Shown piece after piece: positions 41,472-49,716 of a DNA stretch of 51,749 bases. The DNA is from a virus. Below the pieces are notes generated by a model. It saw only the letters and a list, made by a program, of their open reading frames with translations, ran no database searches and was not told the origin of the DNA. The translations under genes and the position numbers were made by a program. Location of the stretch: IMG/VR virus record IMGVR_UViG_3300025012_000122, positions 1-51,749 of that record. One strand, 5' to 3'. Within the stretch, counting starts at the first letter, position 1. Every line of letters begins with the position of its first letter.

Positions 41472-42254
41472 TTAGCGTTTGTTGCGCTCTGCGATGTACT
41501 GCTTACGCAGGTCAGCGTCGGTGTCGTAAACTTTCGTCCACGCCTTTTCCTTGGTCAGTTCGGGGCAGGTTTTGCGAAGCTCGTCGGCTTTCTGTGCGAT
41601 CTGTTCAGCAGCAGTCGCACCGGTATTACCCCCTGCGTCCGTACCCATTTCCTTGAACAATCCACCGGTCTTGATACGGGAATCGGCGGCTTTCAGCACG
41701 TCGAACACCTTACCGGCAAGCTCTTTGCTCACCTTACCGATGGATTTCAGGAGTTCCCCGACTTCATCCACCTTACCGACTGCGCCGATTTCTGCGGCCT
41801 TACCGATGTACTCGCGGGTAAGCTCCGCGTCCTTCAGCAGTTCCACGTCCTTACGGTTCTTTTCGATTTCCGCTTCCTGCTCGTCCAGCTTCTTCCGTAC
41901 CGCTTCCGGCAGTGCCGACTTGTCGATAGCGTCTTTCGGCGCTTCCTTGGTTACGCCGCAAGTGGGGCAGGACTCGCCCTCTTTCGGTGCGGTTTTCAGG
42001 GTTACGATTTCGGCCTGAAGGTCAGCTTTCTCTTTTTCCAGATCACTTACCTTTTCTTCCAGTTCTTTAACTACTTTTTCCGGCATGTTTTGTGCCTCCT
42101 TTGTTTTAGTGATGTCATCGTCTTCGTCTTTGACATTCGGTTTGCGCTTCAAGAGCAGTACATGGGCCTGTGGGTTATCACCCGCGCCCACAAAGGAAAT
42201 TTCATTCAGCTTTACGTTACTCAGTTTGTGGGTTGGTCCGGTTGTTCTTGCCAT
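41472..42254 (-). CDS. Scaffold protein carrying the C-terminal strand of an XkdF-type protease
   Basis: A 260-residue, mostly helical protein. The first ~35 residues (THKLSNVKLNEISFVGAGDNPQAHVLLLKRK) look like the last strand of the protease domain (l-x-l-x-E-V-S-l-V-d-x-P-A-N pattern). The rest is scaffold-like: acidic coiled coil (EKVVKELEEKVSDLEKEKADLQAEI), a CPTCG pair, long charged helices (AVRKKLDEQEAEIEKNRKDV), and a helical C-terminus. In many phages one XkdF-like protein holds protease and scaffold; here the division is between two adjacent genes with no gap. Confidence 0.75.
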   Translation of the reverse strand: MARTTGPTHKLSNVKLNEISFVGAGDNPQAHVLLLKRKPNVKDEDDDITKTKEAQNMPEKVVKELEEKVSDLEKEKADLQAEIVTLKTAPKEGESCPTCGVTKEAPKDAIDKSALPEAVRKKLDEQEAEIEKNRKDVELLKDAELTREYIGKAAEIGAVGKVDEVGELLKSIGKVSKELAGKVFDVLKAADSRIKTGGLFKEMGTDAGGNTGATAAEQIAQKADELRKTCPELTKEKAWTKVYDTDADLRKQYIAERNKR

Positions 42255-42668
42255 TTATTTGATCTCCTCCCTTGTTCCAGTGCCACCGATAGAAAACATT
42301 GAAAGCTCTCCCTTTTCAACCTTTTCGAGCAATTCAGGGTCCGTAATACGAAAACCCACGAACCACCCTTCTACCGACTCACCGTCTTTTTTGATATCAA
42401 TTCCAAGGGCATCCTGTACGGTCTTGTCGAACACAATGGAAGCAACAAGTTCCGCACCCCCTGTACTTTCATGGCTTTCACCACCGACCCGACAAGAAAT
42501 GAATTCATGTGCCGTCTTTTCCACTTCTTCGATAGGCCATATGTCGCCGGAATGATCCACGACAGTTTCACCGCCCCGTTTACACACGTATGCAAAACCG
42601 TAGGCAATCTTATGTACGGGGTCCACCTTTTTGAGTTCCCCTTTAAAAACTATCGAATCGTTCCCCAT
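42255..42668 (-). CDS. Prohead serine protease, XkdF-like
   Basis: A 137-residue protease domain that would mature the prohead. It has the XkdF-like pattern: GELKKVDPVHKIAYGFAYVCKRGGETVVDHSGDIW, then GESHESTGGAELVASIVFDK (H in SHES as catalytic histidine) and WFVGFRITDPELLEKVEKGELSMFSIGGTG (serine in FSI as nucleophile). The gene stops directly before the scaffold start, so its C-terminal strand is on the next protein. A motif shared with other intergenic regions lies ~70 bases upstream and may promote its expression. Confidence 0.82.
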   Translation of the reverse strand: MGNDSIVFKGELKKVDPVHKIAYGFAYVCKRGGETVVDHSGDIWPIEEVEKTAHEFISCRVGGESHESTGGAELVASIVFDKTVQDALGIDIKKDGESVEGWFVGFRITDPELLEKVEKGELSMFSIGGTGTREEIK

Positions 42669-42783
42669 TACTGTCTCCCTTTTAATGTTGATTTAAGCCC
42701 TTACACTATCCAAAATTGTAAGTATATGTATTTTTCGCCTGTGTCGTTTGTGTCAATTCAATTAAACGTGTCGCCAACTTGAC
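42669..42783. other. 115-bp gap between the GIY-YIG endonuclease and the protease gene
   Basis: No gene. It includes a tandem 9-bp repeat motif and, on the - strand, ACGACA, 17 bases, then TATACT (about 42722-42750), which may be a promoter for the protease-capsid genes. The leader to the ATG at 42668 would be ~45-50 bases. Confidence 0.45.
42737..42754. promoter_or_regulatory. Tandem 9-bp repeat motif, copy 2
   Basis: GCCTGTGTC (42737-42745) and GTTTGTGTC (42746-42754), preceded by GTATTTTTC. It is most like the copy at 48481-48498, with similarity extending left to a shared TAAGTA box, ~37 bp in all. Read on the - strand it is upstream of the protease gene. Confidence 0.5.
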
Positions 42784-43528
42784 CTAATTTGATAAGAATT
42801 TTCCGTCCGGCCCACACTGTCGTGAGCGCAATTTTGCGGCAACAGATAACTTCTTTCGATGTTCTTCAGAAAAAGCCCGTCCTTTTGTTCCCGAAGGTTT
42901 ACCTTTCTTCGATTCTGATAACTTTCGCCTAGTCTCTTCACTTACTACGCGTCCTTTACCTGCAATGGAAAGGTTGCGGCGATATTCTTCTGTAAATACT
43001 CGCTGCTTTGACATTTCCGACATCTTCTTACAATCCTCCTCAGTAAATACCTTTTGCCGTCTTGGATTCTTATCTCCGAGTTTGGATTCTCTCATTTTCC
43101 TTTTTGTTTCTTCTGTGTGTGTTCTACCTCTACGCGCATTACCCATATTACGCCGATGTTCTTCAGTAAAAATTTTCTTCTTTGCTGATTCTGACATCTT
43201 TTTACGAATCTCATCTGTGATTGGTATGTCTCCACCTCCGGGTGTGCTGTTGGTTAAGGCGAAACCCCTATCGTTATAATATTTAATCCAATAACGTTCA
43301 TTCCTTTCCCAATTTCTTTTCGATACCTTTTCAATCAAAATGATATTTGGTTTAAGTCCCAAAGCAAACAATGAATCAAACCAATTTTGCTTATGTGTCT
43401 TATCTTTTCTGTTATTCAAATGCTGTTTAAGTCTATGTTCTATTGTTTTTTTCAGTTTTACCTACATACCTAACCCTACCATCCCTCGGATCAACTAACG
43501 CATAAATGGAAACTGTTTTCTCGATCAT
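42784..43528 (-). pseudogene. GIY-YIG homing endonuclease with NUMOD3 repeats, broken by a 1-bp frameshift
   Basis: A good ribosome binding site (AAAGGAG) and ATG at 43528 start a reading frame whose first residues contain the GIY-YIG signature SIYALVDPRDGRVRYVGKT. It then meets a run of seven A residues (T7 at 43446-43452 on the + strand) and stops soon after. With one A fewer, the frame continues as KTEKTIEHRLKQHLNNRKDK and joins the long downstream frame, which holds the rest of the nuclease (NWERNERYWIKYY) and six or so NUMOD3 DNA-binding repeats (SEE/TEE-x-R-R-K-L/M-S-x). The gene is A/T rich. It is either a decaying selfish gene, a homopolymer sequencing error, or relies on slippage at A7. 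Confidence 0.82.
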
Positions 43529-43532
43529 TCTT

Positions 43533-43551
43533 ACTATCTCCTTTAGATAGT
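43533..43551 (-). promoter_or_regulatory. Hairpin over the ribosome binding site of the GIY-YIG gene
   Basis: On the - strand, ACTATCT, AAAGG loop, AGATAGT: a perfect 7-bp stem whose loop and 3' arm contain the AAAGGAG site, four bases before the ATG. It should lower translation, much as hairpins do for homing endonuclease genes in T4-type phages. Confidence 0.6.
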
Positions 43552-43561
43552 CCTTATGTTA

Positions 43562-43617
43562 TATTACGGCAGGCTAGTAAGGTGCCAGCTTTTCCCCCGC
43601 TAAAGGTAGCCGTAATA
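43562..43617. other. Inverted repeat between minor capsid gene and homing endonuclease
   Basis: TATTACGGC (43562-43570) and GCCGTAATA (43609-43617) enclose 38 bases in the gap after the minor capsid gene. It may be a terminator remnant or a structured insertion border of the endonuclease. No T-run. Confidence 0.45.
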
Positions 43618-43626
43618 ATTTTAAAC

Positions 43627-44637
43627 TTATAACGGATTGTGTATATCTGATAAGACTAAGCAACACCTACAGTTCACGAAACCGCTGTTTCTCGTTCCCG
43701 GTCCTGTTACCAAACCGTGAGGAGTGACAAAATAACCACCAATCTTTACACCGTTGGGATTCATAGCTGGAATGGGAGAATGTGTAGGTCGCACCCTTGC
43801 GTCTCCTGCGGTAAGCCAAAACATACGGTCAACTTCATCGTCCAGATAACCAGCGTCCCTTGCTTGCATCCACATTTCAAGTTGTCCGTTATTCACCGCG
43901 TTCAAGGATTCTGTTCTGGCTATATCAAGTGCGCGTTTGTTTACCAGCGACACATAATACCTTTCCACAAGAGCGTCAATCTGCGCGTCTGTCAGATACC
44001 CCGTTTTCATGTGCCGGTTCACCATTGCTTGTTCAACTGCACTTAAGCGACGATCCCCCGGCGCTGTTAATCCGAGGGTCTGTCTTGTCTCTAACTGTCT
44101 GCGGAAGTTCAAGACGGCTTGTGCTTGTGTCTCAGTCAGTCCTACAAGCTGTCGTATTTCGTAAACCTGCCGCGCAGGAGGTACATTTTCGGCCAATGAA
44201 CGACCTATGGTAGCCCTTACCCCTGCTTTGGTCGATTCGGTTATGTCTTGCACCATTTTCACGCCTTCACTTCTCAGGAACCTGATAGCCCTATCATTCA
44301 GAGAATCGAAAATAAGTGCCGTCTGTAATTCCAAGGGAAGGTTTTTAAGTGCAACTCCCGCACCGATACCAAAAGCTGCAATGGTAAGATCGTTCAGTAT
44401 GTAGTGATTTGGACCTAACCCTATGCCGAAAAGCAAATCCTTTAGATTGTCAACGTGAGTTGCGGCGATAGCACCCTCAATGTCTGAGTTTGCCAGTGCC
44501 ACGGCCAACGCTTCTTCGTCTACCAGATTGGAGCGAAGTTCGTTGACCGCTTGCACAAAAGCAACCTTCATTTTGGCAACCTGAAGATCCGCCGCTACAA
44601 GAACGGCCAATGCGAGTTCTTCCTTGTTATCGTCCAT
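43627..44637 (-). CDS. Minor capsid / head morphogenesis protein, Mu F (SPP1 gp7)-like
   Basis: A 336-residue protein directly after the portal gene. Its N-terminal ~200 residues are helical. The C-terminal part has the Mu F-like pattern: KRALDIARTESLNAVNNGQLEMWMQARDAG, then FWLTAGDARVRPTHSPI (R...R-x-x-H), a GGYFVTPHGLVTGPGT segment and NCRCCLVL (N-C-R-C). This family aids head assembly and may be carried into the virion near the portal. The gene appears whole despite the endonuclease inserted beyond it. Confidence 0.88.
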   Translation of the reverse strand: MDDNKEELALAVLVAADLQVAKMKVAFVQAVNELRSNLVDEEALAVALANSDIEGAIAATHVDNLKDLLFGIGLGPNHYILNDLTIAAFGIGAGVALKNLPLELQTALIFDSLNDRAIRFLRSEGVKMVQDITESTKAGVRATIGRSLAENVPPARQVYEIRQLVGLTETQAQAVLNFRRQLETRQTLGLTAPGDRRLSAVEQAMVNRHMKTGYLTDAQIDALVERYYVSLVNKRALDIARTESLNAVNNGQLEMWMQARDAGYLDDEVDRMFWLTAGDARVRPTHSPIPAMNPNGVKIGGYFVTPHGLVTGPGTRNSGFVNCRCCLVLSDIHNPL

Positions 44638-46052
44638 TATTTAACCGCACCTATAGCTGTTGTGTTCTTCTTTCCGCTTTTCGGATTCTTTATGTCTCCG
44701 TTAGCGGGTGCCTTTTCCGCTTGCAACTTAGCGTCTATAAAATCCATAGGTGTGATATCATTACCGTCAGAAATCAGTTTCGGCATGTCCAGAAGTTCAC
44801 GTATTTTAGTATCAACCGATTCGTCCGGTAGAAGCGCACCAACACCAACGAGCTTATATAGAGCATCAACGAATTTGGCAACGTCCGGCTTCTCAAGATC
44901 ACCGGCAACCAGTTTCGGCCAATGTTCAGGAGGAATGTTGTTCACGGTCATAAGTTCCGGTATCGCGTCCATGTTGAATACAGATGCTATACCGTTGAGC
45001 CATGCACCAAGACTTGCCGAAAACATATCGGTTTTGTCGGAAGACAGTGCAAAAGAACCGACTTTGCTTTGTCCCAAGAAAATGAAGTCTGCAACAACCG
45101 TCATGGCTATACGTTTATCATAACGGTCTACAATTTGTGAGGTATCAAACTGTCTAGTACCACCTGTGGATAACAGTTCCAGTTTATACATTTCGTTACC
45201 GTCACTGTCATATACGAGAGGGAACACAACACCCTCCTGCTCGTCCCTGCGAATGTTCTGAGCTAGGTTCTTGAGTGCCGCTAGGGTTGCTTTCTCTTCA
45301 GTGCTTGCGTCTGCTGCAAGAAGGTTTGCAGGAACCTTAACCACTACCAAACCGGCAAGGTCGCGCTCAATACCAATTCCCTCTATTTCCTCAATACGTT
45401 TTTTGAACAACCATGAACGATAAGAGTTTCTGAGGATGCTGCGCCCCATAGGGTTGTTCTTATATGACTGAGTGCGAAACAGGAGGATCTTACTCATGGG
45501 AATTTCGCGTTTTGGTCCTACTGCGGGTAACTGTTCAAGCGTTTTCACATCACCTGAATCATCAAACTCCCAACGCCAAAGCGTCTCTTGGGCGCGTAGG
45601 GGAAGCTTACGCCAACCGATCTTGCCGTCATTGAATTTACTTCGATAACTCTTGTTGCTCTGTAACCCTGCTCGTACCTTATAGACCTTTTCCAGTGGAG
45701 CGAATCCAAACGTGAGCATTGACGTGATTTCTGATATCATATCCTCCCACGAATGCTCCATGTCATACATACACTCTTTCAGAAAATCGTCGGCTTCCTG
45801 TGCTGCGGGATCTTTGCTTGCCGCTTCCGTCTTCCACTTGACGTTACGCAATAGCTTTTCAATGATGAAAAGAATTGCTCCGATAGTAGGGTCATTGTCA
45901 CGCATTTCGACATAGACCTTTATTCCCTTGAGTCCCGCAAGCTGTTTCAAAAACTCTTCGCTGATTTGTCCACCGAAAGCACGTAATCCGGTAGTACCTA
46001 TCTCGGAAAGGGATGGTGTTTTTGCTGCTGTTGGTTTAGTGGTACGTGCCAT
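44637..46052 (-). CDS. Portal protein (DUF935/Mu gp29-like)
   Basis: A 471-residue portal that forms the DNA channel at the capsid vertex. Family features are a first helical region with MRDNDPTIGAILFIIEKLLRNVKW, GFAPLEKVYKVR, the wing segment with RWEFDDSGDVKTLEQ, ILLFRTQSYKNNPMGRSILRNSYRSWLFKKR (the typical N-p-x-G-x-S-l-L-r portal motif) and a long helix LLELL... region near the end. It starts MARTTKP, like several neighbouring proteins. It overlaps the minor capsid gene by one base. Confidence 0.9.
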   Translation of the reverse strand: MARTTKPTAAKTPSLSEIGTTGLRAFGGQISEEFLKQLAGLKGIKVYVEMRDNDPTIGAILFIIEKLLRNVKWKTEAASKDPAAQEADDFLKECMYDMEHSWEDMISEITSMLTFGFAPLEKVYKVRAGLQSNKSYRSKFNDGKIGWRKLPLRAQETLWRWEFDDSGDVKTLEQLPAVGPKREIPMSKILLFRTQSYKNNPMGRSILRNSYRSWLFKKRIEEIEGIGIERDLAGLVVVKVPANLLAADASTEEKATLAALKNLAQNIRRDEQEGVVFPLVYDSDGNEMYKLELLSTGGTRQFDTSQIVDRYDKRIAMTVVADFIFLGQSKVGSFALSSDKTDMFSASLGAWLNGIASVFNMDAIPELMTVNNIPPEHWPKLVAGDLEKPDVAKFVDALYKLVGVGALLPDESVDTKIRELLDMPKLISDGNDITPMDFIDAKLQAEKAPANGDIKNPKSGKKNTTAIGAVK

Positions 46053-46067
46053 AGTTGTTTAACTCCT

Positions 46068-47660
46068 TTATACGCTGCCGAATAGATTCGTCTTTTTCAT
46101 ATCACCAAACTGAGGAGAGACAACCAGAGGTCCGCGTTGCCGTCTTTCCCTGACTCGTTTCAAATACATACTCATGGGGTCAATGGTATCGTCATGCTCC
46201 CCCATTGGAAAGCACATGCACTCTTCCTCGAAATCAGATAACCATAATGCCTTCTTCGTGCTTTGATTTAGCTCTAGTTCAACCCCTGCATGTTCAGGAA
46301 TCCAGACGCTACCGGCCTCAATAGCAGTCGCTTCATTTTCCATGCGGATAACTTTACTGAAAGCGCCGGGGTCAATACCAATGATATTAAACTTTGTTTC
46401 TTCTTTGAGACAAGCAATCAGTGCGATACCCGAAGACTTATCTTCTATCAAAACTTCATGGGGTCGCCACTCTTCGCACAACGATCTAGCCATACGTTTA
46501 AGTTCAGGGAAAGCGCAACGCTTACGCCACATATAGAGAAGGTAGAAGCCCCTTGCCGTTTCAACCCAAACCTCACACACGGAATAGTCATTCAGTTCGT
46601 TCTCTTTAGACGCTGTATCAAATACCAATGAAATACGTTTCCATGTTTCCCGCGCAGGGGGTACAGAGTAACGCTGAAACATATTCATTGGTATCAATCC
46701 ACCTTCACGCGGAGATGGTCTTTGTTGGAGCTGTCCCGCCGAGGCATACGCGCCTAGTGCGTTCTTGAGGATATCCAATTCGGCACGACCAAACTGCTCC
46801 GGCCATAACAATTCACCCTCCTCTTTGCGAGGATCTTCCCAACCATGAAACGTTTTCAAGCTCATTTTCCGCTTACTCTCAACCTCATATTCAGCGGGTA
46901 GGACTAAGTATGTGTATTCATTACCATATTTGCGAATTATATGCCCTGATAGGTCTAAATGGTGCGTTCTCTGCTGAATGGTGACAAGTGCGCCGGTCTT
47001 AGGATCATTGAAACGAGACTGCATAACTTCGTCATACCAGTTGTTCGTTGCCGTCCTTGTTGCTTCCGATTCAGCTTCCCTTACGTTGTTAGCATCGTCG
47101 ATAACGATAATGTCGCCACCTTCTCCAGTGGTCATACCGTCTACGGAAGTACATATTCTGTAACCCCCTTTGTCATTATCAAAACGAACCTTTGTGTTCT
47201 GATCGGAAGTCAGCTTAACAGAATTACCCCAACGAGATTGATAAAGAGGGCTTTCAATAACACGGCGGCACTTAACACCGTCACGAATGGAAAGTGAGTG
47301 CGCGTATGAAGAGAAAAGAAATTGAAGTGCTGGTTTTTTAAGCCACGCCCACGCGGGAAAAGCCACTGCTATCAGTATCGACTTACAATGGCGCGGGGGG
47401 ACGTTGATAGAGAGTCGTTTGATTTCCCCTGACATGACAGCTTCAAGGTGTTCGCATATACAGTCTATGTGCCAACCGTGAACGTATGTATGAGGGTCAA
47501 TACTAGGCCATACTTGCTTTAGAAAGTGGACAAGGCGTTTCTCAGCCAGCATCTTGTCAATTGTCTCAGGTGTGGTGCTTAACAACCTACGTGCAATCGC
47601 CATGTCCACTTCAGGAGGCGTATTGGTACGAGGTCCGTATTTCGGTTTGGTTGTTCTCAT
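46068..47660 (-). CDS. terL: Terminase large subunit
   Basis: The packaging motor: ATPase plus nuclease, 530 residues. The ATPase half has Walker A NVPPRHCKS (~87-95), a motif LQFLFSSYAHSL, Walker B DIIVIDDAN and a coupling motif VTIQQRTHHLDLSG. The nuclease half has FDTA, VLIEDKSSG and the final HDDTIDPM, giving the expected acidic residues. All motifs are intact. It overlaps the small subunit stop by 4 bases. Confidence 0.96.
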   Translation of the reverse strand: MRTTKPKYGPRTNTPPEVDMAIARRLLSTTPETIDKMLAEKRLVHFLKQVWPSIDPHTYVHGWHIDCICEHLEAVMSGEIKRLSINVPPRHCKSILIAVAFPAWAWLKKPALQFLFSSYAHSLSIRDGVKCRRVIESPLYQSRWGNSVKLTSDQNTKVRFDNDKGGYRICTSVDGMTTGEGGDIIVIDDANNVREAESEATRTATNNWYDEVMQSRFNDPKTGALVTIQQRTHHLDLSGHIIRKYGNEYTYLVLPAEYEVESKRKMSLKTFHGWEDPRKEEGELLWPEQFGRAELDILKNALGAYASAGQLQQRPSPREGGLIPMNMFQRYSVPPARETWKRISLVFDTASKENELNDYSVCEVWVETARGFYLLYMWRKRCAFPELKRMARSLCEEWRPHEVLIEDKSSGIALIACLKEETKFNIIGIDPGAFSKVIRMENEATAIEAGSVWIPEHAGVELELNQSTKKALWLSDFEEECMCFPMGEHDDTIDPMSMYLKRVRERRQRGPLVVSPQFGDMKKTNLFGSV

Positions 47661-48397
47661 TCCCCACCGTCCGGTACAAACATCTTATCAGCACGTTCCA
47701 ACAGATCGTGAATCGGTGTCATTTCGATAGTCTTGGGTGCTGTACCTGCACGTTCTTGGTTCTGAGCTACCATTTCCCTCAGTGCAAGTAATTGTTCCTC
47801 ATTCATTTCTTCAAGGTCTGCCGTGACTGCTATCTGAAGAGTGTCATTTCTCATTACCTGCTCACCCTTCACATTGATAGTCATTTTCCAATCGTCCGGC
47901 TGTCTGTTGGTAAGCCAGAAGGTACACGCCTTAACATCAGGCGGAATCTCTTTGACTACACAAGTAACCTCTTTAGCGGGAATCTTCAGCTTCTCGCCGG
48001 TAACAGGGTCTTTCTCGCGCAAATAGACCGATTTGGTCGTTCTTTCCGTGTAGCTATACCCCAAGGCCCGTTTTAACAGTGCTTGCTCCACATGGGCCGT
48101 GTCGAACGCAAAACGACCATTCCTGACAGCTTGCTTAAAGTCTTGGTGGTGGAGCATCCAATGATCTACGGTTTTCCTTGAAACGCCAAAGACGCGCCCT
48201 AATTCCTCGTTGGTGAAACCTCGTTCCTTGCACAGTACACCGGCAATGTACGGGAAGCGTTCAGCGTCATATACAGGGGGTTGTCCTCTACGCCCTTGTG
48301 AGGTAGTTGTTATCGCCCTTTGATGCCTACCCGGTTTCTCTTTTTCGGTTAGTATCTTAGGTCCGCGTTTCGTTTGTATTATCGTAGTTCTTGCCAT
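47657..48397 (-). CDS. terS: Terminase small subunit
   Basis: The start at ATG 48397 (MARTTIIQTKRG) has AAAGGGTG upstream; a longer reading from 48463 runs into the promoter region. The 246-residue protein has a basic N-terminus, then a helix-turn-helix ERGFTNEELGRVFGVSRKTVDHWMLHHQDF, the KRALGYSYTE segment characteristic of this family, and an acidic C-terminus. It recognises the packaging start and recruits the large subunit. It is the first gene of the leftward structural operon. Confidence 0.85.
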   Translation of the reverse strand: MARTTIIQTKRGPKILTEKEKPGRHQRAITTTSQGRRGQPPVYDAERFPYIAGVLCKERGFTNEELGRVFGVSRKTVDHWMLHHQDFKQAVRNGRFAFDTAHVEQALLKRALGYSYTERTTKSVYLREKDPVTGEKLKIPAKEVTCVVKEIPPDVKACTFWLTNRQPDDWKMTINVKGEQVMRNDTLQIAVTADLEEMNEEQLLALREMVAQNQERAGTAPKTIEMTPIHDLLERADKMFVPDGGE

Positions 48398-48473
48398 GAT
48401 TACACCCTTTGGAGATAATAAATAGTAGTTTTCATAGTTACGCCATATAACTATCGCGAGCATAAGTAAATTG

Positions 48474-48498
48474 TATTTTCGTCTGTGTCCTTTGTGCC
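48474..48498 (+). promoter_or_regulatory. Tandem 9-bp repeat motif, copy 3
   Basis: ATTTTC followed by GTCTGTGTC (48481-48489) and CTTTGTGCC (48490-48498). It ends 12 bp before the -35 box of the rightward promoter and, read on the - strand, faces terS ~75 bases away, so it may control both directions. Confidence 0.5.
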
Positions 48499-48510
48499 AT
48501 GAAATAAATC

Positions 48511-48539
48511 TTGCTATTAATTTTCTTATAGGGTACTAT
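48511..48539 (+). promoter_or_regulatory. Predicted sigma70-type promoter for the rightward cluster
   Basis: TTGCTA (48511-48516), 17-bp spacer, TACTAT (48534-48539). The predicted leader is ~25 bases, with AAGGAGG at 48561-48567 before the ATG at 48572. Confidence 0.65.
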
Positions 48540-48571
48540 GCTCCCCACATTGTTTTATAAGGAGGTTGTGA

Positions 48572-48844
48572 ATGAATAAAGAGGTTTGGATTCCGGTTGA
48601 GGTGTTACAGTGTGAAGAACTATCAGCGACAGACAAAATGATATTTGCTGTTATCGGATTGCTCTCAAGCGGTGGGGTTGGTTGTATAGCATCAAATTCC
48701 GCAATTGGTGATACCTTGAACGTGGGTAAACAAACTGCCAGCAATTCGATAGCCAAACTAACCAAACTCAAATTTGTGGAAAGTGCTTATAGTGGTAAGA
48801 AGGTTCGTAAGTTGACAATTCCCCAAAGACTGCAAGCGAACTGA
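48572..48844 (+). CDS. Winged-helix DNA-binding protein (90 aa)
   Basis: The first gene of the right-arm cluster, behind a good promoter and AAGGAGG. It has the winged-helix layout seen in phage replication and regulatory proteins: LSATDKMIFAVIGLLSSGGVGCIASNSAIGDTLNVGKQTASNSIAKLTKLKFV (helix, helix, recognition helix) and a basic C-terminal wing (SGKKVRKLTIPQR). It is a candidate regulator acting on the nearby operator-like repeats, or a helper of the initiator protein encoded next. Which of these it is cannot be told from sequence. Confidence 0.75.
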   Translation: MNKEVWIPVEVLQCEELSATDKMIFAVIGLLSSGGVGCIASNSAIGDTLNVGKQTASNSIAKLTKLKFVESAYSGKKVRKLTIPQRLQAN

Positions 48845-48846
48845 CC

Positions 48847-49716
48847 ATGACAACAAGACAAACACTGATAGATATATCAACGCTATACTCGTTCGTGGGC
48901 CAAAATAATACACGCACCTATAACATTCACTTGGCTCGGTGTTTGGGTAATGACAAGTCTGCTGCAATCTTACTTGCACAGATAATGTATTGGACGGGTA
49001 ACATAGCACCGGTGGGGCGGGATTGGTTTTTCAAAACCGATAAGGAATGGATGGTGGAACTTTGTTTCAATGAAAACGAATTGCGTACCGCCAAGAACAA
49101 ACTCAAAAATTTAGGCTTGATTGAAACACGTCTAAAACGAGCAAAGGGAAGTCCTACGTTACATTACCGTATCATACCAGACGCGCTAAGTACCTTAATT
49201 TCTGGTTTCCGTGAAAATCGGTATAACGAATCCGTGGAAATCGGTACTTCTATAACAAAGACTACAACACAGACTACAGAAGAAACTATAATAAACACTT
49301 GCCGCAAAAAACCTGCGGCAAGCAACTGTGTTTCAGACCCCCCTAAATCTAAAAGAACAACAAACCCCCCTACCACTAAACAAAGGTCTTACTTGTTGTT
49401 TAAAAAGATAATCACAAATCCTTCCACTCCGGAGGAAGAAGTTGCCGCCCAATTTTTTGAAGAATTTGAGTTCCGCCGCCGCGAGAAGCATCCAATGTTA
49501 TCAGACGATCAAGTTACCGCCGGATTAAAGCTTATTAAGGAACATGTAATTGATAACTTTTTACATGAGTGGTGTGGTGAGAGTGAATTAGATTGTGTCA
49601 GTGATATTATATATCAGCATTTCCGTAAAAAGATTTTTCACGAACAAGGTAGAGATTTCCGCTTTCCACTGTTTGTTGCTAACCTTCATATGTATGTTGC
49701 AGAGAGGTATAAATAA
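48847..49716 (+). CDS. Replication initiator, DnaD/O-like (289 aa)
   Basis: The N-terminal winged-helix domain has the pattern of phage replisome organizers: DKSAAILLAQIMYWTGN, W-x-F-K-T-D-K-E-W, LCFNENELRTAKNKLKNLGLIET and SPTLHYRI (~30-112). A hydrophilic linker (Thr/Lys/Pro-rich, ~130-185) joins it to a C-terminal domain with LSDDQVTAGLKLIKEHVIDNFLHEW and FPLFVANLHMYV. Such proteins bind the origin and load the helicase, often on sites within their own gene. It starts two bases after the upstream stop. The helicase it would load is not visible here. Confidence 0.7.
   Translation: MTTRQTLIDISTLYSFVGQNNTRTYNIHLARCLGNDKSAAILLAQIMYWTGNIAPVGRDWFFKTDKEWMVELCFNENELRTAKNKLKNLGLIETRLKRAKGSPTLHYRIIPDALSTLISGFRENRYNESVEIGTSITKTTTQTTEETIINTCRKKPAASNCVSDPPKSKRTTNPPTTKQRSYLLFKKIITNPSTPEEEVAAQFFEEFEFRRREKHPMLSDDQVTAGLKLIKEHVIDNFLHEWCGESELDCVSDIIYQHFRKKIFHEQGRDFRFPLFVANLHMYVAERYK

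Larger units (their letters stand above)
48398..48571. other. Divergent regulatory region between terS and the rightward cluster
   Basis: A 174-bp A/T-rich gap with leaders for genes on both sides. It contains the tandem-repeat motif (48474-48498), a good rightward promoter (48511-48539), and on the - strand the same TACTTA box found upstream of the protease. An origin or pac site could also lie here, but no clear iteron array is seen. Confidence 0.6.

Noticed and set aside
43529-43626. Group I intron around the GIY-YIG endonuclease
   Set aside because: The minor capsid and protease genes on each side are complete and separate, and I cannot find conserved intron core pairings; a free-standing endonuclease explains the region.
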